From Rhizobacter terrae (GTDB taxonomy: Bacteria; Pseudomonadota; Gammaproteobacteria; Burkholderiales; Burkholderiaceae_C): a DNA stretch of 64,000 bases. Location of the stretch: the NCBI RefSeq assembly GCF_003852895.1, contig NZ_QUSW01000001.1, forward strand, positions 496,001 to 560,000, read 5' to 3'. Below the pieces are notes generated by a model. The model was not told where the DNA came from. It saw only the letters and a program-made list of their open reading frames with translations, and made no database searches. Below, in pieces: positions 21,853 through 32,197 of this stretch (positions within the stretch are counted from its first letter, which is position 1; every line of letters starts with the position of its first letter). The translations under genes and the position numbers were made by a program.

Positions 21853-22571
21853 TCATCGAGCGCGACGCCAGGCTCTCACAGTCCATCCAGCGGGACTTCC
21901 CCGCCTTCGGCTTCAAGCCCTACGTCGTCGAATCGTGCGAGACGGCCATGACCGTGATGCGCCAGTGGAGCTTCGACGCCGTGGTGCTGGACGCGGACGC
22001 CATTGGCCCGGGCGTCTTGCCGATGCTGCGCCGGCTGCAGCTGCGCTCGCACATCCCGTTGATGCTGCTGTCCACCGCCAGGGACGAGCAGGAACAGATC
22101 GCGAGCCTCGAGTCCGGTGCCACGGAAATCGTGACCATGCCGGCCTCGACGAGGCTCATCGCGGCCAAGCTCAGGCGGCTCATCGAGGTCGGCGTGCGCG
22201 AGCCCGAGGACGAGGCTTCCGAGATCACTGTCGGTCCTTTGGTGATGCATGCGCGCCGCGGACGCGCCACCGTCAATGGCGTGCCGCTGGAGCTCACCAC
22301 TCACCAGTTCGAGCTGCTGTTCGTGCTGGCATCACGCGCCGGCCAGTTCGTGCACCGCGAGACCATCGCCCGTGCGCTGCGCGGACCGATGACAGAGGTG
22401 GGCCGCAGCGCCGACGTCCACATCTACCGCATCCGCAAGAAGCTGCGCGACCAGGGCATCGCGAGCCTGCGGCTGGACACGGTCTATGGCCGCGGTTATT
22501 GCCTGTCGGTGCATGACCCGCAGCGTCAATCGGAGGACGTGCCGGTGCGGTATCCGCAGTGGGTGGAGTGA
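21834..22571 (+). CDS. OmpR-like response regulator with degenerate receiver
   Basis: This 245-residue protein has a receiver-fold domain (1-120) and an OmpR-type winged helix (about 128-230; LTTHQFELLFVLASRAGQFV, then DVHIYRIRKKLRDQG). Asp53 aligns with the phospho-acceptor (FDAVVLDADAIGPG). One of the two acidic pocket residues is replaced (IIERDARL has Arg10), and the conserved Lys of the KP motif is Met102 (IVTMPAS). Such changes usually mean phosphorylation-independent action. No histidine kinase is adjacent. It overlaps the AraC-type gene by 19 bases and precedes a TonB-dependent receptor, which may be its target. Confidence 0.87.
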   Translation: MPYLSLIIERDARLSQSIQRDFPAFGFKPYVVESCETAMTVMRQWSFDAVVLDADAIGPGVLPMLRRLQLRSHIPLMLLSTARDEQEQIASLESGATEIVTMPASTRLIAAKLRRLIEVGVREPEDEASEITVGPLVMHARRGRATVNGVPLELTTHQFELLFVLASRAGQFVHRETIARALRGPMTEVGRSADVHIYRIRKKLRDQGIASLRLDTVYGRGYCLSVHDPQRQSEDVPVRYPQWVE

Positions 22572-22734
22572 TCCGCGACACCAGCGCAGCGTGACATTGT
22601 TTCAGTCCCGTTTCAGCGGCGCGCGCTCTGTGGCGGCATCGGCGCACGCCGAGCAAATTCGCAAGAACTGCAACACGCCGCGTGACTCGCCCACGTAGTC
22701 TGGCCTCACCACATTCAACCATTGCGGAGTGATG

Positions 22735-25479
22735 ATGAAGCTCAAAGCCAGACAGGTCGCGGCACTGCTTGTGCCTGCGCTCGCAGGGGTCTTCGCTCTC
22801 AAACCCACCGTCGTGCTCGCGCAGGCGCAGCCGCAGCAGCTCGAACGCGTGGAGATCACCGGCTCGTCGATCAAGCGCATCGAGGCCGAGACGGCCTTGC
22901 CGGTGCAGGTCATCTCTCGCGAGGAGATCCAGCGCACCGGCGCATCCAACGTCGAACAGTTGCTGCAGACCGTGAGCGCGGTGTCCAGCTCGGGCGGCCT
23001 CACCGCCTCGTCGGTGTCGGGCTCCACCACCGGCGGCATCTCGTCGGTGTCGCTGCGCGGCCTCACCTCCATCCGTACGCTGGTGCTGCTCAACGGCCGG
23101 CGCATCGCGCCCTACGGCATCGGCTTCACCGGCGACTCGGTGTCGGTGGATGTGAACAGCATCCCGCTGTCGGCCATCGAGCGCGTGGAAGTGCTCAAGG
23201 ACGGCGCCTCGGCCGTGTACGGCTCCGACGCGGTGGCCGGTGTCATCAACTTCATCCTGCGGCGCGACTTCACCGGCGGCGAAATCACCGCCAACTACGG
23301 TGACACGGCCGACGGCGGCGCCAGCGTGCAGCGCATGGCCGCGACCTGGGGCGCCGGCAATCTCGCGCAGGACCGCTACAACGTGATGTTCGTGGCCTCC
23401 TTGCAGAAGGAAGCGCCGCTGTTCGGCCGCGACCGCAGCTTCTCGAGCACGGGCATCAACGTGGGCCACGGCAACGACACCACGTCAGGCAACACCTTCC
23501 CGGCCAACTTCGCCGCAGCCGACGGATCCTTCGGCACCTACAACCCGAGCAGCCCGCTGTGTCCGGGACCGTATGCGATCAAGAGCCCATTCCTTTCGCC
23601 CAACGGTTGCCGCTTCGACCCGTCACCGCTGGTGCAGCTGGTGCCCGAGTCGGAACGCACGAGCGTGTTCGCATCCTTCAAGTACGCACTGAACAACGAC
23701 ATGGAGGCCTACCTCGAAGCCTCGTACAACCGCAACAAGCAGAACAACATCATCCAGCCGGTGCCGCTGTCGGACCAGTTCGCGCTGCCACCCAACCACC
23801 CGCTGTTCAACGTGGCACCCTACAACGGCGTGTCGACCTTCCTCCTCAAGCCGTCGAGCCCCTACTACCCGACCGCGCAGGTGGTGTCGATCACGGGCGG
23901 CCCCACGCCGGACCTGCTGGTTCGCTACCGCGCGGCCGTCAACGGCAACCGCGACATCACCGACGTGTCCGAAGCCCCGCGCCTGGCCTTCGGCGTCAAG
24001 GGCAGTGCCGCCGGCTGGGATGTGGACGGCGGCTTCCTGCATTCGGAAAGTCGCGTGAGCGAACTCGTGAACGACGGTTTCCCGTCGCTCTCGGCCATCT
24101 TGCCGCTGCTCAACAGCGGCACGGTGAACCCATTCGGCGCGAGCGATCCGGCCGTTGAGGCCGCGCTGCGCGCGACCAACTTCCACGGCGAGGCCTTCCA
24201 CATCAAGTCGAGCATCGACAGCCTGCAGGCCAAGGCCTCGAAGGAACTGCTGCAGATGCCCGCCGGCGCGCTGGCTGCGGCCTTCGGCGTGGAAGCGCGC
24301 AAGGAAAAATACCTCTTCCAACCCGACCCCACCATCCAGACCGGCGACATCGCCGGTTACGGGGGCAACTTCCTCGTCACCGACCGGTCACGGGACGTGA
24401 AGGCCATCTTCGCCGAGGTGAGCGTGCCCGTCTTCAAGAGCCTGGAAGCGGGAGCGGCAGTCCGCCACGACCGTTACCAGGGCGTGGGCAATTCCACGAC
24501 ACCGAAGTTCACCCTGCGCTGGCAGCCGACCCGGCAATTGCTGCTGCGCGGCTCGCTGGGCGAGGGCTTTCGCGCACCCAGCCTGCAGGACCTGTACCTG
24601 CCCAACACCACCGGCGTGACGCCGCCGGGGCTCAGCGACCCGGCGCGCTGCCCCACCACCGGCGACGGCGTGAAGGATTGCGCCACCCAGTTCACCACGC
24701 TCAACGGCGGCAACACCACGCTCAAGCCGGAGACATCGCGCAGCGCCACGCTGGGTCTCGTGTTCGAGCCGACAGCCAACCTGTCGGTGGCGGTGGACGC
24801 CTTCAAGATCAACCTGAAGGACACCATCGTCAACGGCATCACGCCGGCGGTGGTACTGACGGACTTGACCAAGTACGGCTACCTCATCACCCGCGGCCCG
24901 GTGGACCCGGCCTTCCCGACGCTGCCCGGGCCTATCACGCAGATCAACACGACCAACATCAACCTGGGCAAGACCAAGCTGGCCGGCGTGGACTTCGACG
25001 CCAAGCTGCGCATCCCCGACACGGCGCTCGGCCGCGTCACGGTGGGCTACAGCGGCACCTATTTCACCAAGTACGACACGGAGAACATCGACGGCAGCTT
25101 TGCGCCCAACATCAACCTCGTGAACGGCGCGACAGGGGGCATCATCCCGCGGCTGAAGACCTACCTTTCGGTGAACCTGGCGCGCGGCCCGTGGAACTTC
25201 ACCGTGGCACAGAACTGGCAAAGCGGCTACACCGACTTCCCAAGCAGCATCACCGGTGAAACCGCGAACGTGGGGCCTTACGAAATCTACGACGCGCAAG
25301 TGCAGTACAGCGGCATCAAGAACCTGCGGCTCACGCTGGGCATGAAGAACATCTTCGACCGTGACCCGCCCTACACCAACGCAGGCGGCCAGGTGTCCTT
25401 CCAGGCCGGCTACGACCCGCAGTACGCCGACCCGCGCGGACGCTTCGTCTACCTGAACCTGAGCTACTCCTTCCAATGA
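22735..25479 (+). CDS. TonB-dependent outer membrane receptor
   Basis: This roughly 914-residue outer-membrane receptor starts with a signal peptide (about 1-30, through VVLAQAQ). The plug domain follows, with VQVISREEIQRTGASNVEQL, SLRGLTSIRTLVLLNGRR and ERVEVLKDGASAVYGSDAVA. The rest is beta-barrel with repeated aromatic-ended strands, ending YLNLSYSFQ. The last residue is Gln rather than the usual Phe. GGAG at 22726-22729 suits the ATG at 22735 better than the codons just before it. The long plug and GSDAVAGVINFILRRDF segment are typical of large receptors for carbohydrates or complex organics. The downstream gene overlaps the stop by four bases. Confidence 0.93.
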   Translation: MKLKARQVAALLVPALAGVFALKPTVVLAQAQPQQLERVEITGSSIKRIEAETALPVQVISREEIQRTGASNVEQLLQTVSAVSSSGGLTASSVSGSTTGGISSVSLRGLTSIRTLVLLNGRRIAPYGIGFTGDSVSVDVNSIPLSAIERVEVLKDGASAVYGSDAVAGVINFILRRDFTGGEITANYGDTADGGASVQRMAATWGAGNLAQDRYNVMFVASLQKEAPLFGRDRSFSSTGINVGHGNDTTSGNTFPANFAAADGSFGTYNPSSPLCPGPYAIKSPFLSPNGCRFDPSPLVQLVPESERTSVFASFKYALNNDMEAYLEASYNRNKQNNIIQPVPLSDQFALPPNHPLFNVAPYNGVSTFLLKPSSPYYPTAQVVSITGGPTPDLLVRYRAAVNGNRDITDVSEAPRLAFGVKGSAAGWDVDGGFLHSESRVSELVNDGFPSLSAILPLLNSGTVNPFGASDPAVEAALRATNFHGEAFHIKSSIDSLQAKASKELLQMPAGALAAAFGVEARKEKYLFQPDPTIQTGDIAGYGGNFLVTDRSRDVKAIFAEVSVPVFKSLEAGAAVRHDRYQGVGNSTTPKFTLRWQPTRQLLLRGSLGEGFRAPSLQDLYLPNTTGVTPPGLSDPARCPTTGDGVKDCATQFTTLNGGNTTLKPETSRSATLGLVFEPTANLSVAVDAFKINLKDTIVNGITPAVVLTDLTKYGYLITRGPVDPAFPTLPGPITQINTTNINLGKTKLAGVDFDAKLRIPDTALGRVTVGYSGTYFTKYDTENIDGSFAPNINLVNGATGGIIPRLKTYLSVNLARGPWNFTVAQNWQSGYTDFPSSITGETANVGPYEIYDAQVQYSGIKNLRLTLGMKNIFDRDPPYTNAGGQVSFQAGYDPQYADPRGRFVYLNLSYSFQ

Positions 25480-26027
25480 ACGTGAGCACGAGACACGCAC
25501 TGGCATCATGGTTGGCGGCGGCCTGGCTCGTGACCGCACCGCCACTTCACGCGCAGACCGCCACCATGACCCAGACCGCACAAGCTTCCGATCTGTTCGA
25601 TTTCTGGATCGGCGACTGGGACGCCTCATGGATCGGCACGGACGGCAAGCCCGGCCGGGGCCGCAACCGCATCGGGCGGATCCTGGACGGCAAGGTGCTC
25701 GAAGAGAACTTCGAGGAGACGCCGGATGGCACATCGCCGCCGCTCAAGGGGCGCTCACTGTCGGTACTGCACCAGCTCCTGGGGCAGTGGCGCCAGTCCT
25801 GGGTCGACAACCAGGGCGGGTACTTCTCCTTCACCGGCCTGGCAGAGGGCGACCGCCGAATCTTCATCACCGACACCGTGATGAAGAATGGCCAGCCTTC
25901 GGCCCAGCGCATGGTGTTCCACGACATCAGGAAGGACACGTTCACATGGGATTGGGAAAGCACCGGCGACGGCGGCAAGACCTGGAAGCTGCTTTGGCGC
26001 ATCCACTACAAGCGGCACGCGCCGTGA
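25476..26027 (+). CDS. Exported DUF1579-like protein
   Basis: This 183-residue protein has a signal peptide at about 1-27 (ending PPLHAQ). The mature part begins with ASDLFDFWIGDWDASW, the FDFWIG-W opening typical of DUF1579 and related lipocalin-like small proteins. The rest is predicted beta-strand with many Trp and Asp (WRQSWVDNQGGYFSFTG, FTWDWESTGDGGKTWKLLWR). Function is unknown. It overlaps the receptor gene by four bases (ATGA) and the next gene by one base, so all three are translationally coupled and probably act together at the cell surface or in the periplasm. Confidence 0.75.
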   Translation: MNVSTRHALASWLAAAWLVTAPPLHAQTATMTQTAQASDLFDFWIGDWDASWIGTDGKPGRGRNRIGRILDGKVLEENFEETPDGTSPPLKGRSLSVLHQLLGQWRQSWVDNQGGYFSFTGLAEGDRRIFITDTVMKNGQPSAQRMVFHDIRKDTFTWDWESTGDGGKTWKLLWRIHYKRHAP

Positions 26028-26983
26028 TGCGGACCTGGGCGGCGGCTGTGACCGCGAGCGTGGCCGTCGTCGGCTGCGCATGGGTGGACGCACCCATTGA
26101 CGGCACATGGCGCAGCGCGCCATCGATGCAACACGGCCGCGCGGCACATGCCGTGGTGTCGACGCCGTCGGGCATCGTCGCGCTCGCGGGCACCGGCGCC
26201 TCAGGCCGTCCTGTCATCGAGGTCGAACGCTTCGACGGCAAGGCCTGGACCGTCGTCACGCGACTGCCCGCCAACGGGCTGAACGCTCCGGCCGCGGCGG
26301 CACTCGGCGAGCGCATCTACCTCATCGGCGGCTTCGACCTGACGACCAACGTGCCCGTGTCGCAGGTGCGTGTGTTCGACACGATCAGCGGAAATTGGAG
26401 CGATGGCCCGGCCCTGCCCGCGCCACGCGGCGGGCATGCGGCCGCGGTGCTCGATGGACGCATCCACGTGATCGGCGGCGGCAACTCGCGCTCGACCATT
26501 GCCGACCACACGGTGTTCGATCCGAGCACCCAGCAGTGGTCCGAGCTGGCGCCCTTGCCACGATCGATGGGCAGCCCTGCCGCCGTGGTCCATGGCGGCG
26601 TCCTGTACTCGGTGGGTGGCCGCAGCGGACCATCGGATTTCGGCGACGTCTACCGCTACGACGCAGCGAACAACCGGTGGGTGGCCATGCCCTCGATTCC
26701 TCCTCGCGGCACGGCCGGCGCGGTGTCGTACTGCGGCGCCATCCATCTCTTCGGCGGCGAGTCGCAGGCGACGGAATCGACCATCGCCGAGGCCTTGCGG
26801 CTGGACGAGGCGAAAGGCGAGTGGACACGCATCGCCTCCATGCCGACGGCACGCAACTTCGCACGCGCGGTGGTGCGAGACGGCAGCGTCTACGTCGTCG
26901 GTGGCAGCCGGGCCGCGGGCAGCAGCCATGAGTCCGCGGGCTCGGCCATCGTGGAGGCGTTCAGCGCGCCTTGCGGGCGCTGA
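26027..26983 (+). CDS. Kelch-repeat beta-propeller lipoprotein
   Basis: This 318-residue protein begins with a lipoprotein signal (MRTWAAAVTASVAVVGC, lipobox VVGC with Cys17). About six Kelch-type blades follow, each marked by a GG or near-GG turn: YLIGGFDLT, HVIGGGNSR, YSVGGRSGP, HLFGGESQA and YVVGGSRAA. Kelch propellers usually bind proteins or carbohydrates. The start at 26027 overlaps the preceding stop by one base. With the TonB-dependent receptor and the DUF1579-like protein it forms an envelope-directed operon whose substrate is unknown. It ends 6 bases from the convergent alanine dehydrogenase gene. Confidence 0.82.
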   Translation: MRTWAAAVTASVAVVGCAWVDAPIDGTWRSAPSMQHGRAAHAVVSTPSGIVALAGTGASGRPVIEVERFDGKAWTVVTRLPANGLNAPAAAALGERIYLIGGFDLTTNVPVSQVRVFDTISGNWSDGPALPAPRGGHAAAVLDGRIHVIGGGNSRSTIADHTVFDPSTQQWSELAPLPRSMGSPAAVVHGGVLYSVGGRSGPSDFGDVYRYDAANNRWVAMPSIPPRGTAGAVSYCGAIHLFGGESQATESTIAEALRLDEAKGEWTRIASMPTARNFARAVVRDGSVYVVGGSRAAGSSHESAGSAIVEAFSAPCGR

Positions 26984-26989
26984 ACCGCG

Positions 26990-28105
26990 TCACATCCCCA
27001 GCGCCGACTCGGCGCTCACCGCCGGCATGTTCAGGGCCTTGGCCACCGGCGCGCAGGTGATGCGCCCGCGGTGGATGTTCAATCCGTTGCGCAGGTGGGC
27101 GTCGTCCACCATCGCCTTCTCGCCTTTGGCCGCCAGTGCGAGGCCGAAGGGCAGCGTCGCGTGGTTGAGCGCATGGCTGGACGTGGCCGGCACGGCACCG
27201 GGCATGTTGGCCACGCAGTAGTGGATGATGTTGTCGACCTCGTAGGTCGGCGCATCGTGCGTGGTCGGGCGCGAGGTCTCGAAGCAGCCGCCCTGGTCGA
27301 TGGCCACGTCCACCAGCACGCTGCGCGGCTTCATGCGCGAGAGCATCGCCCGGCTGACCACCTTGGGCGCGCTGGCGCCGGGGATGAGCACGGCGCCGAT
27401 CACCACGTCGGCCTGCAGCACCTCGTCTTCGACATTCGCCACGCTGGAGAAGCGCGTGCGCGCCCGGCCCTGGAACAGCTCGTCGAGCTGGCGCAGGCGA
27501 GGAATGGAGCGATCCAGGATGGTGACCTCCGCCCCCAGCCCCGCCGCCATGCGCGCCGCGTGCGTGCCGACCACGCCGCCGCCGATCACGACCACCCGCG
27601 CCGGCGTCACGCCCGGCACGCCGCCCAGCAGCAAGCCCTTGCCGCCGGCCGGTTTGCGCAGCGAGAAGGCCGCGGCCTCGATGGCCAGCCGCCCGGCCAC
27701 TTCGCTCATCGGCGCCAGCAGCGGCAGGCCGCCGCGCTCGTCGGTCACCGTCTCGTAGGCCACCGCGGTGCAACCCGATTCGAGCAGGCCGTGCGCCTGT
27801 TCCGGATCCGGCGCAAGGTGCAGGTAGGTGAAGAGGATCTGCCCGCGCCGCAGCATCTTCCACTCGGCGGGCTGCGGCTCCTTGACCTTGACGATCATCT
27901 CGGTGCCCGCGAACACCTCGTCCGCGGTGGATGCGATGCGTGCGCCGGCCGTCACATAGGCGGCGTCATCGGCACCGATGCCCAGGCCCGCGCCGGTCTG
28001 CACCAGCACCTCGTGCCCGTTGGCGACGTACTCCCGCACGGCCATCGGCGTGAGGCCGACGCGGTGCTCCTGAACCTTGATCTCCTTGGGCACACCCACG
28101 CGCAT
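26990..28105 (-). CDS. ald: Alanine dehydrogenase
   Basis: This 371-residue NAD-dependent enzyme oxidatively deaminates L-alanine to pyruvate and ammonia. The N-terminal signature [20 protein letters not shown], the nucleotide-binding glycine motif [17 protein letters not shown] near residue 170-186, and [19 protein letters not shown] with the catalytic His/Asp region are all present. Length matches the family. No Lrp-type regulator, often divergent from ald, is adjacent. It follows the aldehyde dehydrogenase by 134 bases on the same strand, so it may be expressed with the amine-oxidation block upstream or from its own promoter. Confidence 0.95.
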   Translation of the reverse strand: MRVGVPKEIKVQEHRVGLTPMAVREYVANGHEVLVQTGAGLGIGADDAAYVTAGARIASTADEVFAGTEMIVKVKEPQPAEWKMLRRGQILFTYLHLAPDPEQAHGLLESGCTAVAYETVTDERGGLPLLAPMSEVAGRLAIEAAAFSLRKPAGGKGLLLGGVPGVTPARVVVIGGGVVGTHAARMAAGLGAEVTILDRSIPRLRQLDELFQGRARTRFSSVANVEDEVLQADVVIGAVLIPGASAPKVVSRAMLSRMKPRSVLVDVAIDQGGCFETSRPTTHDAPTYEVDNIIHYCVANMPGAVPATSSHALNHATLPFGLALAAKGEKAMVDDAHLRNGLNIHRGRITCAPVAKALNMPAVSAESALGM

Positions 28106-28239
28106 GACCGTCTCCAGGAATGTTGGCGTTCCTCCAGTCTAGGAATCGCCTCGCCGCATTTCCTGTGGTTTGCGCCACGGGGGAACCCTTGAATCGGGCT
28201 CGAACCCTCCAGAATCGGGATCGCAGACCGGATATCTGA

Positions 28240-29619
28240 CTACGGGCTGCGGAAGTGCCACGCCTTGGGCCGCGTGAAGGCCAGGATGCCGTGGCGGGAC
28301 AGTGTCAGCCCCATGCCCGACTCATTCACGCCCGACCACGGCAGGCGCGGACTGACCCGGTCGCAGCAGTTCCAGTAGACCGAGCCGGCGTTCACGCGCG
28401 ACAGCAGCCGCTGCGCCCGTGCCTCGTCGGGGGTGTAGACGCCGGCGGTCAGGCCGTAGCGGGTGTCGTTCATCAAGCCCACCGCCTCGTCGTCGCCGCT
28501 CACCTTCTGGATGCCGATGACGGGGCCGAAGCTCTCTTCGCGCATCAGGTCCATGCGGTGGTCGACGCCGACCATCACCGTGGGCTCGAACCAGTGGCCG
28601 GGCTTGTCGATGCGGTGACCACCAAGCAGCAGGCGCGCACCCTTGGCGATGGCATCGGCCACCTGCGCCGAGAGCACGTCCAGCTGGGGCCGCCGCGTGA
28701 TGGCGCCGATGTAGGTCGCCTCGTCCATCGGATCGCCCAGCTTGAAGCCGCGCACGGTCTCGACGAAGGCCTGAACGAATTCGTCATGCACCTTCTCGTG
28801 CACGTAGATCCGTTCCACCGAGCAGCAGCTCTGGCCGGTGTTGTACATCGCGCCATCGGCCAGCGAGGCGGCGGCGTTGGCGATGTCGGCATCCTCGCAG
28901 ACATAGGTCGGATCCTTGCCGCCCAGCTCCAGCTGCATGCGGATCATGCGCGGCCCAGCGGCTTCGGCGATCCTGCGCCCGGTCGCGTTCGACCCGGTGA
29001 AGAACACGCCGTCGACGCGCTGGTCCAGCAGCGCCGCCCCCACCGAGGCCCCGCCGACGAGAGGCACGAACACCGCCTGCGGAATGCCGCTTTCATGCAG
29101 GAGCCGCGCGATGTGCAGTCCTGTGAGCGTCGAGAACTCCGAGGGTTTGTACAGCACCGCATTGCCCGTGAGCAGCGCAGGCACGAACACGTTGCCGCCG
29201 ACGAAGTACGGGTAGTTCCACGCCGAGATGTTGGCGATGACGCCCAGCGGGTCGTGCCCGATGCGCTCGGCGATGCTGTGGTCCTTGAACACCGTTTCGG
29301 TGGCGATGGTGCCGTCGACTTCGGCCAGGAAGAAATCGATGCGCCCGAGCAGCCCCTTGATCTCGTTGCGCGACTGCGTGATGGGCTTGCCCACCTCGCG
29401 CGTGAGCGTGGTGGCCAGCACCTCCAGCTCCGCTTCGAGCAGTGCGCGGAAACGGGCGATGCAGTCCTTGCGGCGATCCAGCGGCCACGCGGCGAAGGCC
29501 GGCTGGGCTGCACGCGCCTGCCGGGCCTTTGCGGCCACGCTTTCGGCGCTGTCAGCAGCAATCTCGGCCACGTGCTCGCCGGTCGCGGGGTTCACGATGG
29601 TCAATGCATCCATGGCCAT
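28240..29619 (-). CDS. NAD(P)-dependent aldehyde dehydrogenase
   Basis: This 459-residue ALDH-superfamily enzyme oxidises an aldehyde to the acid. Conserved pieces are FTGSNATGRRIAEAAG (cofactor loop), LELGGKDP with the general-base Glu, and NTGQSCCSVERIYV with the catalytic Cys. The ATG at 29619 overlaps the stop of the alcohol dehydrogenase by one base (TGATG), and a second Met follows two codons later; longer upstream starts lie inside the neighbour. Direct coupling to an iron alcohol dehydrogenase suggests the two run consecutive alcohol-to-aldehyde-to-acid steps. The substrate is not readable from the sequence. Confidence 0.9.
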   Translation of the reverse strand: MAMDALTIVNPATGEHVAEIAADSAESVAAKARQARAAQPAFAAWPLDRRKDCIARFRALLEAELEVLATTLTREVGKPITQSRNEIKGLLGRIDFFLAEVDGTIATETVFKDHSIAERIGHDPLGVIANISAWNYPYFVGGNVFVPALLTGNAVLYKPSEFSTLTGLHIARLLHESGIPQAVFVPLVGGASVGAALLDQRVDGVFFTGSNATGRRIAEAAGPRMIRMQLELGGKDPTYVCEDADIANAAASLADGAMYNTGQSCCSVERIYVHEKVHDEFVQAFVETVRGFKLGDPMDEATYIGAITRRPQLDVLSAQVADAIAKGARLLLGGHRIDKPGHWFEPTVMVGVDHRMDLMREESFGPVIGIQKVSGDDEAVGLMNDTRYGLTAGVYTPDEARAQRLLSRVNAGSVYWNCCDRVSPRLPWSGVNESGMGLTLSRHGILAFTRPKAWHFRSP

Positions 29620-30752
29620 CACATCGCCGCGTTGAAGAAGCGCTCGAAGTCCGCCGGCGTGCACGGCCGCGGATTCGTCTGGTGGCAGATGTCGGCCTGC
29701 GCGATCTCCACCAGTTGCGAAATCTGCCCGGGTTTCACGCCACGCTGCGCCAATCCGCCGGTGATGCCCACTCGCCGCTTGAGCACGCGCAGCCATTCCA
29801 CGAACGCCGCGCCACCGCCGCCGACGCCGCACACGTGCGCCAGCTCATCGAACTTCTGCGGCGCGGCCTCGCGGTTCCAGTCGAGCACGGTGTCGATCAT
29901 CAAGGCATTCGCCAGCCCATGGTGCAGATCGCAAACGGCGCCCAGCGCATGCGCGCAGGCATGCACCGCCCCCAGGTCCTTCTGGAAGGCGATGGCCCCC
30001 ATCATCGAGGCCATCATCATGTCGCTGCGGGCATCGATGTTCGCGGGCTCGCTCACCGCCACCGGCAAGGCCCTGGCTGCGATGCGCGCCCCCTCCAGCG
30101 CGATGCCGTCGCACAGCGGGTGATAGGCGGGCGACAAGTAGCTCTCGATGTTGTGCGTGAGCGCGTCCATGCCCGTGGCAGCCGTCACCGCGGCCGGCAG
30201 GCCCAGCGTGAGTTCGGGGTCGGCGAACACCGCCTTGGCGAGGATCTTCGGCGAGAACACCACGCGCTTCACATGCGACACATCGTCGGACACGACGCTG
30301 GAGCGCCCCACTTCGGAGCCTGTGCCCGCGGTCGTCGGCAAGGCCACGAAGTGCGGCAGGGGCTGCGTGATGGAACGCACCTGCGGGTGGTCCCACACGT
30401 ACTCCATCACATCGCCCTCATGCACCGCCATCAGGCCGACGAGCTTGGACACGTCCAGCGCCGCGCCGCCGCCGAAGCCGATCACGCAGTCCGCACGATG
30501 CGCCTTGAACGCCGCGGCCCCGGCCATCACCTGGCTGCCGGTGGGATTGCCGAAGACACCATCGAACACCACAACGTCCAGCCCCTGCAGGTGCGAGCGG
30601 AACTCCTTCAGCAGGGGCAAGGTGGCCAATGCCCTGTCGGTGACGAGCAGCGGACGCTGGCAGCCCTGCGCCAACAGGTGCTCGGCCACCTCGCGCCGCG
30701 CGCCGGCACCGAAGCGGATCGCGGTGGGAAACGAAAACCCATTGATGCTCAT
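29619..30752 (-). CDS. Iron-containing alcohol dehydrogenase
   Basis: This 377-residue group III alcohol dehydrogenase uses NAD and Fe2+. FGGGAALDVSKLVGLM is the nucleotide-binding segment, ALPTTAGTGSEVGRSSVV the family signature, and HACAHALGAVCDLHHGLANA carries the metal-ligand histidines. A metal-site Asp lies in GMDALTHNIESYLSP. It begins 3 bases after the glutamine-synthetase-like gene stops and overlaps the aldehyde dehydrogenase start, so the three are one transcription unit. It probably oxidises a primary alcohol made or presented by the upstream ligase; a role in simple ethanol metabolism is the alternative. Confidence 0.92.
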   Translation of the reverse strand: MSINGFSFPTAIRFGAGARREVAEHLLAQGCQRPLLVTDRALATLPLLKEFRSHLQGLDVVVFDGVFGNPTGSQVMAGAAAFKAHRADCVIGFGGGAALDVSKLVGLMAVHEGDVMEYVWDHPQVRSITQPLPHFVALPTTAGTGSEVGRSSVVSDDVSHVKRVVFSPKILAKAVFADPELTLGLPAAVTAATGMDALTHNIESYLSPAYHPLCDGIALEGARIAARALPVAVSEPANIDARSDMMMASMMGAIAFQKDLGAVHACAHALGAVCDLHHGLANALMIDTVLDWNREAAPQKFDELAHVCGVGGGGAAFVEWLRVLKRRVGITGGLAQRGVKPGQISQLVEIAQADICHQTNPRPCTPADFERFFNAAM

Positions 30753-30755
30753 GAC

Positions 30756-32150
<1,395 letters not shown>

Positions 32151-32197
32151 GCGCAGCCTTTCGTGGAGCCCGGGTCGCGGATGGGCGGAGGTGTACC

